A DNA stretch of 14,747 bases from an uncultured Solobacterium sp. (GCA_938039295.1 CALHUY010000100.1:1-14747); one strand, 5' to 3'; positions 7,813 to 14,730 are shown, counted from the stretch's first letter. Notes: a model not told the origin generated them from the sequence alone. Numbers and translations are program-made.

Positions 7813-8928
7813 ATGAAACAATATGATTATCTAGTAGTAGGTGCTGGATTATTTGGTGCAGTATTTGCCCAACAGGCAAAAGAAAAGGGCAAGAAGGTTC
7901 TTGTCATTGATAAGCGACCTCATATTGCTGGTAATATCTACACAAAGAAGGTAGAAGGCATTGATGTACATGAGTATGGTGCACATATTTTCCATACGAA
8001 TGATAGAGAAGTTTGGAAGTATGTTACTAAATTTATCGAATTCAATCGTTTTACAAATTCACCAGTTGCCAATTACCATGGTGAGTTATATTCTTTGCCA
8101 TTCAACATGTATACATTTAATAAAATGTGGGGTGTTGTAACACCGGAAGAAGCGATTAACAAAATTGAAGAGCAGAAGAAAGCCGCAAATATTACAACAG
8201 CGACAAATCTTGAAGAACAGGCTATTTCACTTGTTGGAACAGATATCTATGAAAAACTAATCAAGGGATATACAGAAAAACAATGGGGAAGACCTTGTAC
8301 GGAACTACCAGCATTTATCATCAAACGTTTACCAGTACGCTTAACGTTTGATAATAACTATTTTAATGCGCTCTATCAGGGTATCCCAGTTGGTGGCTAT
8401 ACAAAGTTAGTTGAAAACCTGCTTGCAGGTATTGAAGTGCGACTCAATGTTGACTATCTTAAAGCGAAGGAAGAGTATGATGCACTTGCGGAGAAGGTAG
8501 TTTATACTGGTCCAATCGATGCTTATTTTGATTATCGCTTAGGAACATTAGAATATCGTTCTGTTCGTTTTGAAAATGAACTCTTAGATATTCCGAATTT
8601 CCAGGGAAATGCGGCTGTAAACTATACAGACCGTGAAACACCTTGGACACGTATTATTGAGCATAAGTGGTTTACATTTGGAAAAGATGAAGAAGGCAAT
8701 GACCTACCTAAGACTGTTATTAGTCGTGAATATAGTTCTGAATGGAAACAGGGTGATGATCCATACTATCCAGTCAATGACGAAAAGAATACAGCTTTAT
8801 ATGAGCAGTATAAGGAACTTGCATCACATGAAACAAACATCCTTTTTGGTGGTCGTTTAGGTGAATATAAGTACTATGATATGGATAAGGTTATTGCGTC
8901 CGCACTAGAAAAGTCTAAAGAAATATAA
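7813..8928 (+). CDS. glf: UDP-galactopyranose mutase
   Basis: Glf is a flavoenzyme that interconverts UDP-galactopyranose and UDP-galactofuranose, the donor for galactofuranose in surface polysaccharides. The ATG at 7813 lies 5 nt after AAGGAG (7802-7807); an in-frame GTG at 7807 overlaps that site and is rejected. The 371 residues fit the family. Visible motifs are the FAD dinucleotide-binding GAGLFG (10-15), the family stretch HEYGAHIFHT (53-62), YTEKQWGRP with the substrate-stacking Trp158, and GGRLGEYKYYDMD (347-357) near the C-terminus, with arginines at 280 and 348 in the expected phosphate-binding positions. It starts 12 bases after glmM and ends at a terminator, so it is the last gene of the cdaA operon. 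That location is not the standard one for glf. No galactofuranosyltransferase is in the window. Confidence 0.95.
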   Translation: MKQYDYLVVGAGLFGAVFAQQAKEKGKKVLVIDKRPHIAGNIYTKKVEGIDVHEYGAHIFHTNDREVWKYVTKFIEFNRFTNSPVANYHGELYSLPFNMYTFNKMWGVVTPEEAINKIEEQKKAANITTATNLEEQAISLVGTDIYEKLIKGYTEKQWGRPCTELPAFIIKRLPVRLTFDNNYFNALYQGIPVGGYTKLVENLLAGIEVRLNVDYLKAKEEYDALAEKVVYTGPIDAYFDYRLGTLEYRSVRFENELLDIPNFQGNAAVNYTDRETPWTRIIEHKWFTFGKDEEGNDLPKTVISREYSSEWKQGDDPYYPVNDEKNTALYEQYKELASHETNILFGGRLGEYKYYDMDKVIASALEKSKEI

Positions 8929-8952
8929 AAGTCAGAGAAATCTGGCTTTTTT
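8927..8952 (+). terminator. Intrinsic terminator of the cdaA-glf operon
   Basis: AAAAGTCAGA (8927-8936) pairs with TCTGGCTTTT (8941-8950) across a GAAA tetraloop with one G-T pair, and the T run continues to 8952. It begins inside the glf TAA. Confidence 0.8.
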
Positions 8953-8994
8953 GCGTTTTAGGGCAAAATAGCAGTGTTTTTAAATAAAAGAGAA

Positions 8995-9000
8995 TACAAT
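8995..9000 (+). promoter_or_regulatory. Possible -10 box of the pgl-gnd-zwf operon
   Basis: TACAAT at 8995-9000 matches the -10 consensus at five of six positions and lies about 20 bases before the pgl ribosome site, after the glf terminator. I see no convincing -35 box (GTGTTT at 8974-8979 is a poor candidate with short spacing). It overlaps an ATG at 8999, a further reason not to start pgl there. Confidence 0.4.
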
Positions 9001-9019
9001 GAAAACAATAGAAATACAA

Positions 9020-9025
9020 AAGGAG
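9020..9025 (+). promoter_or_regulatory. Ribosome binding site that fixes the pgl start
   Basis: AAGGAG at 9020-9025 lies 6 nt before the ATG at 9032. The in-frame ATG at 8999 has no such site and would add 11 residues not seen in the family. Confidence 0.75.
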
Positions 9026-9031
9026 CTAAAA

Positions 9032-9970
9032 ATGTCATATACAGGATACGTAGGAACGTATACGTCTGAAAAAAGTGAAGGTATTTATGCGTTCACATAT
9101 GTAGAACATAAGCTAAAAGACGTCCATTTATTTACAAAAGTGTGTAATCCAAAATATTTAGCATGGATGAATGATTCTATCGTAGCTGTATGTGATTTTG
9201 AGGAAGGATCTGGTGTAGCTGTCTTTGATTTAAGTGGCAACGAAATCGATCATATCGTTTTTGAAGCATTTACATCTTGCTATGTTGGTGTAAAAGATAA
9301 TTTAATCTTTACAGCTCACTTCCATAGTGGAGATGTAACACTTTTACGTTTTGAAAATAACAAGTTAAAACTGATTGAAAGAACGCATATCAAAGAAAAG
9401 GCTGGATGTCATCAGGTTATTCCATACAAGAATCAATATCTTGTGCCATGTCTCTTTATGGATCAGATAAAGATTCTCGATAAAGATTTTAAGGTTGTAG
9501 ATGAGATACAATTTGAAGAAGGAAGTGGACCTAGACATGCGGTATTCTCAGATGATGAGAAATACCTATATGTGGCAGGTGAATTAAGTAATCTTCTATA
9601 TGTTGTAGACATGCATGCAAAGAAAGTTATCAATTCGGTAGAACTACTAGAAAACGGTCTTTCACATGTTAAAGATACAGCCGCAATACGTAAGAATGGT
9701 GATTATTTATACGTATCAACACGTACACAGGATGTCATTACAGTACTACATGTATCTGGAAAAGATGTCGAACGTATTCAAGTAACATCATGTGCTGGTA
9801 AGCATCCACGTGACTTTGTGATTGTGGATGATGATATTATTGTCGCAAATCGTTTTTCAGATTCAATAAGCGTATTACCAATTGAACATGCATACATACA
9901 GGATGCAATATCTACAGTAACAATTCCAGAAGGTGTTTCTATTATTATGAGGAGAAATGAACATGAATAA
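9032..9970 (+). CDS. pgl: 6-phosphogluconolactonase, seven-bladed beta-propeller lactonase family
   Basis: This enzyme hydrolyses 6-phosphogluconolactone to 6-phosphogluconate, the middle step of the oxidative pentose phosphate pathway. From the ATG at 9032 it has 312 residues. It belongs to the beta-propeller lactonase family (YkgB/E. coli Pgl type) and not to the NagB-like type often found beside zwf. Visible family motifs are GYVGTYTS (5-12), Cys-His127-Gln in the region of the active site, GSGPRHAVFS (164-173), GKHPRDFVI (256-264) and VANRFSDSISV (271-281). There is no signal peptide, so it is cytoplasmic. Its substrate is inferred mainly from position: gnd and zwf follow in the same operon. 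The end overlaps gnd by 8 bases. Confidence 0.9.
   Translation: MSYTGYVGTYTSEKSEGIYAFTYVEHKLKDVHLFTKVCNPKYLAWMNDSIVAVCDFEEGSGVAVFDLSGNEIDHIVFEAFTSCYVGVKDNLIFTAHFHSGDVTLLRFENNKLKLIERTHIKEKAGCHQVIPYKNQYLVPCLFMDQIKILDKDFKVVDEIQFEEGSGPRHAVFSDDEKYLYVAGELSNLLYVVDMHAKKVINSVELLENGLSHVKDTAAIRKNGDYLYVSTRTQDVITVLHVSGKDVERIQVTSCAGKHPRDFVIVDDDIIVANRFSDSISVLPIEHAYIQDAISTVTIPEGVSIIMRRNEHE
9950..9954 (+). promoter_or_regulatory. Ribosome binding site that fixes the gnd start
   Basis: AGGAG at 9950-9954 lies 8 nt before the ATG at 9963 but only 2 nt before the in-frame ATG at 9957. The spacing favours 9963, giving a protein that begins MNNIGVIGLG. Confidence 0.65.
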
Positions 9971-11336
9971 TATAGGTGTAATTGGATTAGGTGTCATGGG
10001 GAAGAATATTGCCTTAAATATGCTAAACCATGGCTACAAAGTAAGTGGATATAATCGTTCTTTTGAACGTACGAAAGTATTAATCGATGAGAATATACCA
10101 GGATTTAGCGGTTTTGAAAAACTAGAGGATTTTGTGAATTCTCTTGAAAAGCCACGTCGTATATTTTTAATGGTACCAGCTGGTCAACCGGTTGATGATG
10201 TTTTAGTACAACTCGTTGATCTATTAGATGAAGGAGATATCATCATGGATGGTGGTAACTCTTACTTTGAAGATACAAATCGTCGTCACAAGCAGATGGC
10301 TAGCCATGGATTAAAGTACTTTGGTGTTGGTGTATCTGGTGGTGAGGAAGGTGCTTTAAAAGGTCCAAGTATCATGCCATCTGGTGATAAAGATGCTTAC
10401 ACTTCTGTAGGAAAGATATTGGAAGACATCTCTGCTAAGAAAGATGGAGAACCATGTTGTACATATATTGGACCAGAAGGTAGTGGTCACTACGTAAAGA
10501 TGGTACATAATGGTATTGAATATGCGGATATGCAGTTGCTTGCGGAAACATATTTAATTCTAAAGTACAGCGCAGGTTATACAAACAGCGAAATTGCGGC
10601 TGTACTAGAACAATGGAATCAAGGAGATGTGCAGAGTTATCTTGTCGATATCACTGTAACTGTATTACGTGAAAAAGATTCTATTACAGAACATGATCTT
10701 GTTGATGTGATTTTAGACGTGGCAGGAAATAAGGGTACAGGTCGTTGGACAAGTATTGAAGCACTTCGACAAGAGTTTAATGCGTCTTTATTAACTGCAG
10801 CGTATCAAGCACGTATTATGTCTAACCAACTTGCATTGCGCGAGGCATATCGTAAGGAAAGTGCAATTCACAAGAAGAATGTTGATATTGAAAAGGTGCA
10901 TCAGGCATATCAATTAGCTAAGACAGTTGCCTTTGCGCAGGGATTCAATTTATATCGTGATGCGTCTAACAAGTATAGTTGGGATTTAAATCTCAAGAAG
11001 ATTGCGGCTATCTTTAGAGCAGGGTGTATTATCCAAGCAAAGTTATTACAGGATATCATGCATGCATATGATGATGGCGCAGATGATTTACTTCTATATC
11101 CAGTATTCAAGAATGAAGTATTAGAAAACACACCAGCACTAAAAGAGATAATTGTACAATCCATTGATTTACCATTACCAGTATTTACAGCTGCACTCAC
11201 ATATATCAATCAATTATCTAGTGTATGTTTAGGTGCGAATATTATTCAGGGTCAACGTGATTTCTTTGGAGCACATACATATCAAAGAGTTGATCGTGAA
11301 GGCTTTGAACATCATCAGTGGGGCAGCCATGAATAA
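9963..11336 (+). CDS. gnd: 6-phosphogluconate dehydrogenase (decarboxylating)
   Basis: Gnd oxidises and decarboxylates 6-phosphogluconate to ribulose-5-phosphate with production of NADPH. The 457 residues are slightly shorter than the usual 468-482, but both ends are intact. The Rossmann motif is GLGVMG at 8-13, and Asn31-Arg32-Ser33 after the second strand is the pattern associated with NADP preference. Substrate and catalytic motifs are SGGEEGALKGPS (125-136), KMVHNGIEYADMQ with Lys179, His182, Asn183 and Glu186 at family spacing, and AGNKGTGRWT (254-263). The C-terminal QRDFFGAHTYQRVDREGF matches the conserved family tail. The start codon overlaps the end of pgl by 8 bases, and its own end overlaps zwf by the same 8 bases. 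Confidence 0.95.
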   Translation: MNNIGVIGLGVMGKNIALNMLNHGYKVSGYNRSFERTKVLIDENIPGFSGFEKLEDFVNSLEKPRRIFLMVPAGQPVDDVLVQLVDLLDEGDIIMDGGNSYFEDTNRRHKQMASHGLKYFGVGVSGGEEGALKGPSIMPSGDKDAYTSVGKILEDISAKKDGEPCCTYIGPEGSGHYVKMVHNGIEYADMQLLAETYLILKYSAGYTNSEIAAVLEQWNQGDVQSYLVDITVTVLREKDSITEHDLVDVILDVAGNKGTGRWTSIEALRQEFNASLLTAAYQARIMSNQLALREAYRKESAIHKKNVDIEKVHQAYQLAKTVAFAQGFNLYRDASNKYSWDLNLKKIAAIFRAGCIIQAKLLQDIMHAYDDGADDLLLYPVFKNEVLENTPALKEIIVQSIDLPLPVFTAALTYINQLSSVCLGANIIQGQRDFFGAHTYQRVDREGFEHHQWGSHE

Positions 11337-12678
11337 ATTAACACTTACAATATTCGGTGGAACAGGAGACCTAACATATCGTAAGCTTCTACCTGCTATG
11401 TATAATCTATTCATTAAAAATCAGCTTCCTGAAGCGTTCTTAATTACACCAATCGGAAGACGTGATTATTCAGATGCGGATTATCAAGGGATTATAGAGC
11501 CTTGGATTAGCGAGTTTGCTCAAGTTAAAGTAAAAGATGAGCAGTTACAAGCATTCTTTAAACACATCCATTACTTCCGTATGGATTTTACAGATAAAGT
11601 GCAATACCAGTTACTAGACCAATACTACGAAGCACATCCAACAGAAAATCATGTTGTTTATTATGCGGTAGCACCAGATTTCTTTGAAGGAATTACAGAT
11701 GGTGTTTCTACAATGAAAAACATGCATGAACCAAAGATTGTATTGGAAAAGCCATTTGGTGCAAGCTTAGAACTTGCGAAATTCCTTAGCAAAAAATTAG
11801 AGAATTTATTTGGAAGTGACCATATTTACCGTATAGACCATTATCTTGGAAAAGAGATGGTACGCAATATTCTAACGATTCGTGATGCGAATTTATTATT
11901 TAAGAATGTTTGGAATAAAGATAACATTGATCATGTCCAGATTTCAGCACTAGAAGAAGTGGGTGTCGAAACAAGAGGGAACTATTATGATCATGCAGGT
12001 GCTCTGAAAGATATGGTTCAAAACCACTTATTACAAATCATGAGTATCGTAGCAGTAGATGATCCAACTGGTAATATGAACGAACAACAACTCGCAGTTC
12101 TAAAACAACTACGTCCAGTTAATGAACTGAATATTAAGGATACATTATTATTGGGGCAGTATGAAGGGTATAGGGAAGAACTACACGTGGATCCTGCATC
12201 CACTACCGAAACATTTGCGGCATTAAAACTGTTTATTGATAATGAGCGTTGGCAAGGTGTACCATTCTATATCCGTACGGGTAAGAAAATGGCTCGTCGC
12301 GAAATCGAAGTAAAGATTACATTTAAAAGACAGCGTGAAGATGTAGATCCAAATGTACTAGTAATCAAAATTCAACCGACAGAAGGCGTATATCTTGAAT
12401 TCAATATCAAGACGCCAGGTGAAGATAGTATTACAAAAGCGCAAATGGACTTCTGCCAAAACTGTAATTTAATCTTTAAGCTAAATACACCAGAAGCGTA
12501 TGAAAGAATGTTACATGCGTGCATGATTGGCGATAACTCGTGGTTTACTAAGTGGGAGATGATTGAATATAGTTGGGAATATATCGATGCCTTAAAGCAG
12601 ATGTATTCTGACGCTAAACTTACAGTCTTAACATACCCGCAGGGTAGTCTTGGACCAACAGAAGTTGAACTACTATAA
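11329..12678 (+). CDS. zwf: Glucose-6-phosphate 1-dehydrogenase
   Basis: Zwf oxidises glucose-6-phosphate to 6-phosphogluconolactone with NADP+, the entry step of the oxidative pentose phosphate pathway. The ATG at 11329 gives 449 residues, shorter than the usual 480-510. A reading frame extending further back into gnd is rejected because the conserved N-terminus (LTIFGGTGDL) begins right after this ATG. Visible motifs are GGTGDLTYRKLLPA (10-23, nucleotide binding), EKPFG (140-144), the active-site signature RIDHYLGKE (168-176), and AGALKDMVQNHLLQ with the catalytic His233. The ribosome site is weak (GTGGGG, 11319-11324), so translation probably depends on coupling to gnd through the 8-base overlap. 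The gene order pgl-gnd-zwf places the first enzyme of the pathway last. A strong terminator follows. Confidence 0.95.
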   Translation: MNKLTLTIFGGTGDLTYRKLLPAMYNLFIKNQLPEAFLITPIGRRDYSDADYQGIIEPWISEFAQVKVKDEQLQAFFKHIHYFRMDFTDKVQYQLLDQYYEAHPTENHVVYYAVAPDFFEGITDGVSTMKNMHEPKIVLEKPFGASLELAKFLSKKLENLFGSDHIYRIDHYLGKEMVRNILTIRDANLLFKNVWNKDNIDHVQISALEEVGVETRGNYYDHAGALKDMVQNHLLQIMSIVAVDDPTGNMNEQQLAVLKQLRPVNELNIKDTLLLGQYEGYREELHVDPASTTETFAALKLFIDNERWQGVPFYIRTGKKMARREIEVKITFKRQREDVDPNVLVIKIQPTEGVYLEFNIKTPGEDSITKAQMDFCQNCNLIFKLNTPEAYERMLHACMIGDNSWFTKWEMIEYSWEYIDALKQMYSDAKLTVLTYPQGSLGPTEVELL

Positions 12679-12692
12679 AGTATATTGTATCT

Positions 12693-12727
12693 AAAAACCC
12701 TGTTCACTCTATTGTGACAGGGTTTTT
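12693..12727 (+). terminator. Intrinsic terminator of pgl-gnd-zwf
   Basis: AAAAACCCTGT (12693-12703) pairs with ACAGGGTTTTT (12717-12727); after a one-base bulge CAC and GTG extend the stem around a 6-nt loop. A and T runs on either side let it act in both directions. It overlaps the 3' end of the minus-strand gene remnant described here. Confidence 0.88.
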
Positions 12728-12966
12728 GTATGAAATATAAGAAACTTTAAATCTAATGAAGGAACCAGTATTATATGTACGGTTATAAACTGCTTGTAAT
12801 TTAAATGCGTTATTACTTCTATCATAGTTTATTAATCATTAGATATCATTACTATAGTTTTGATATTGTAGTCGTTTAGGGAGTATTCTATATTGATCTC
12901 TTCAAAATCAGATGGTATTTTATATGTGAAGACATGGCCTGTACCCATTGGCGCGGGGTGTCTTTT
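12704..12966 (-). pseudogene. Frameshifted 3' remnant of a minus-strand gene, function unknown
   Basis: On the minus strand, 12966 down to 12832 is open and reads GTGHVFTYKIPSDFEEINIE and onward to IVMISND before a stop. The frame one base over, from 12835 to a stop at 12704-12706, continues as LINYDRSNNAFKLQAV and ends KNPVTIE. Restoring one T in the TT of the minus-strand GATTAATAAAC (about 12833-12835) would join them into about 86 codons without a stop. Codon use and composition look like protein. The first part has no ribosome site and its frame closes 5' at 12967-12969, so the N-terminal part of the ancestral gene is missing. The alternation of Y, I, F and charged residues suggests a beta-rich, perhaps secreted domain, but no family is recognised. 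A chance open stretch in AT-rich DNA cannot be excluded. Confidence 0.4.
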
Positions 12967-12978
12967 CTATTTATAAGT

Positions 12979-13023
12979 AAATAAAATGTCCAACCTCTAA
13001 TTATGAGGAAGGACATTTTATTT
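12979..13023 (-). terminator. Bidirectional hairpin terminator of the flavin reductase gene
   Basis: The arm 12979-12991, ending AAAATGTCC, pairs perfectly with GGACATTTTATTT (13011-13023). Inside it, after AA on each side, CCTC (12994-12997) pairs with GAGG (13005-13008) around a 7-nt loop. T-rich DNA flanks it on both strands. It begins about 35 bases beyond the reductase stop codon. Confidence 0.8.
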
Positions 13024-13057
13024 TATAGATTGTTATGCGCCTAGTACTTTATATAAA

Positions 13058-14524
13058 TTACTTAGAGACTTGTTCGCCAGCGATTCTACCGAATACTGTA
13101 ATATCAGCGATAGCGTCAGAACCTAAACGGTTTGTACCGTGGATACCACCAGTTACTTCACCAGCAGCGTATAGACCAGCGATAGCTTTGCCATCCTTGT
13201 CTAATACTTGAGCGTTAGTGTTGATTACAACACCACCCATTGTGTGGTGAACAGATGGCTGAGAAACCATGATGTAGTATGGACCTTCACCGAAGGCAAC
13301 TAACTTACCACGCTTATTGAATTCTAAGTCCTTACCATCTGCAGCGTATTGGTTGTAGTCTGCGATAGTCTTCTTTAATGTTTCAGCGTCAATACCGAAG
13401 AAAGCAGCAGCTTCTTCAATTGTATCAGCCTTCACTAAGTGCTTCTCCTTGATGAGTCTTTCGTATTCTTCAGGGTGAGCTTCCTTAACGCCAGAAGCTA
13501 CCATAGAAGCTTCATCCCAGAACATGTATGAAACGCCACCAGTCTGTTCTGTAACAGCCTTAGAGATAACGTCACGACGTTCTAGTTCTTCAACGAAACG
13601 CTTACCTTCCTTGTTAACAAGGATAGATCTACCAGCTAAACGTACGTCACCAACATATAATAATGTACCAGATGTGATGTCGCATGTTGGGTATGTCTGG
13701 ATATAAGATAGGTCAACTGTAGCTGCACCAATCTTTTCAGCCATTACAATACCGTCACCAGTGCTTCCTGGAGAACATGTAGATAGGATCTTTTCATCCA
13801 TTTCTGGATTGTATTCCTTACGCATTTCAATGTTAGAACCGAAACCACCAGTCGCAAGAACAACACCCTTAGAAGCTGTGAATGTTACATCACCATCTTT
13901 TGTTGTTGCCTTAACGCCAGTAACCTTCTTGTCTGTTTCTACTAATTCAGTAGCCTTTGTATTTGTTAATACTGTAATACCTAATTCGTCAGCCTTAGCC
14001 TTTAACTTCTGGATAATTTCAACACCAGATTCGTTGTGAGGTACTAAGGAACGCATCACGCTGTGTCCACCGAAGAACATCATCTTGTCTTCGAAGTCAA
14101 CCTTGATGTCATCACGTAACCATTCAGCAGCGCTTAAAGCGTTGTCAGCTAAAACTCTAACGAGTTCAGGATTAGCCTTGTAGTCGCCACCCTTCATGAT
14201 GTCTTCATAGAACTTATCAGCACTATCTTCGATGCCTTCTTTTTGTTGTAACCAGTTACCAGGTGCTGCCATTTCACCACCAGATAGAGCTGTGTTACCA
14301 CCGATAGCTGCCATCTTTTCGACAACAACAACGGAAGCACCGTTTTCAGCTGCAGTAATAGCGGCAGTAAGACCAGCTCCACCAGCGCCAATAACTACTA
14401 CATCGTAGTCTGTCTTTACTGTCTCTTTTGTTTCTGCTGTAGAACCTGCTTTTTCAGATTTTGAGCAGCCGGCAAAGGATAAAGCCATCGTTAAAGCTAA
14501 AGCCGGAATCAATATTTTTTTCAT
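13058..14524 (-). CDS. Lipoprotein FAD-dependent reductase, urocanate/fumarate reductase family
   Basis: The protein has 488 residues from the ATG at 14524, with AGGAGG (14537-14542) 12 nt upstream. A lipoprotein signal peptide ends in the lipobox LSFAGC with Cys20, so the enzyme is probably tethered outside the membrane. After a linker, the FAD-binding motif GAGGAG (46-51) and GGNTALSGGEMAAP (75-88) begin the flavocytochrome-c-type reductase domain, which continues to the C-terminus. The conserved catalytic set is present: Arg316 (ERRD), His426 (VHHTMGG) and Arg466 (NRLGSDA), with the His-Arg spacing of 40 seen in Shewanella fumarate reductase. The position that is His in fumarate reductases (HPT) is Tyr278 (QTYPT), with Asp293 fifteen residues later. 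As I recall, Tyr373, Asp388 and Arg411 of Shewanella urocanate reductase have the same spacing, so urocanate is a plausible acceptor. No FMN-binding or haem domain is present, so the electron donor is separate and unknown. Other unsaturated acids remain possible substrates. Confidence 0.85.
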   Translation of the reverse strand: MKKILIPALALTMALSFAGCSKSEKAGSTAETKETVKTDYDVVVIGAGGAGLTAAITAAENGASVVVVEKMAAIGGNTALSGGEMAAPGNWLQQKEGIEDSADKFYEDIMKGGDYKANPELVRVLADNALSAAEWLRDDIKVDFEDKMMFFGGHSVMRSLVPHNESGVEIIQKLKAKADELGITVLTNTKATELVETDKKVTGVKATTKDGDVTFTASKGVVLATGGFGSNIEMRKEYNPEMDEKILSTCSPGSTGDGIVMAEKIGAATVDLSYIQTYPTCDITSGTLLYVGDVRLAGRSILVNKEGKRFVEELERRDVISKAVTEQTGGVSYMFWDEASMVASGVKEAHPEEYERLIKEKHLVKADTIEEAAAFFGIDAETLKKTIADYNQYAADGKDLEFNKRGKLVAFGEGPYYIMVSQPSVHHTMGGVVINTNAQVLDKDGKAIAGLYAAGEVTGGIHGTNRLGSDAIADITVFGRIAGEQVSK

Positions 14525-14571
14525 ATTTACTCTTTTCCTCCTATAAATATACATGATAGTTTTGCTATTAT

Positions 14572-14610
14572 TAAAAGTAAAGAGATATTATACCGCTTAC
14601 ATTACTTTTA
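14572..14610. promoter_or_regulatory. 9-bp inverted repeat flanking the -10 box of the flavin reductase
   Basis: TAAAAGTAA (14572-14580) and TTACTTTTA (14602-14610) are perfect inverted repeats with centres 30 bases apart, about three helical turns. The -10 box lies between them and the outer arm overlaps the spacer next to the -35. This is a plausible operator for substrate-responsive control. No regulator gene is in the window. Confidence 0.4.
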
Positions 14611-14615
14611 TTGAA
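14587..14615 (-). promoter_or_regulatory. Promoter of the flavin reductase gene
   Basis: On the minus strand a perfect TATAAT lies at 14592-14587. A weak -35 box (TTCAAT, 14615-14610, three of six matches) lies 17 bases upstream. Transcription would start near 14580, about 55 bases before the ATG. Confidence 0.6.
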
Positions 14616-14645
14616 ATTAAGTACCAACTTGCAACATTTTTCATG

Positions 14646-14673
14646 AAAGTATATTTGAAAAAGTATATTTGAA
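14646..14673. repeat. Two tandem copies of a 14-bp AT-rich unit
   Basis: AAAGTATATTTGAA occurs at 14646-14659 and again, identically, at 14660-14673. The repeats lie upstream of the reductase promoter, beside the IS-like end. They may be slippage products or an AT-rich upstream element. Confidence 0.6.
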
Positions 14674-14691
14674 AATGTATGAAAAGGCATA

Positions 14692-14730
14692 AAAAAACCC
14701 ACTTTTGGAGTGAACCCAATTTCTTGGACA
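14692..14730. mobile_element. Possible IS3-family terminal inverted repeat (remnant)
   Basis: Read on the minus strand from 14730, the sequence begins TGTCCAAGAAATTGGGTTCA and continues with a purine-poor tract and a T run. This resembles the ends of IS3-family elements, which commonly start with TGT/TGA and contain a GGGTTCA core. The body of an element bounded here would lie toward lower coordinates, but only the reductase promoter and gene are there, with no transposase. It may therefore be a solo end left after deletion. The resemblance is from memory. Confidence 0.35.

Larger units (their letters stand above)
12679..13057. other. Convergent intergenic region between zwf and the flavin reductase
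   Basis: This stretch of about 380 bases separates two genes that point at each other. It holds the zwf terminator, the putative frameshifted remnant on the minus strand, and a large hairpin that terminates the reductase gene. A short GC-rich patch (12949-12958) lies in the remnant. I see no RNA gene or promoter in it. Confidence 0.6.

Noticed and set aside
11233..11328. A 32-residue N-terminal extension of Zwf overlapping gnd
   Set aside because: The conserved Zwf N-terminus begins just after the ATG at 11329, and the extension is only the gnd sequence read in another frame.
12929..12964. A third hairpin (AAGACA...TGTCTT) as a plus-strand terminator
   Set aside because: Only 6 bp with a 24-nt loop; the fit is weak and the bases are better explained by the minus-strand remnant.
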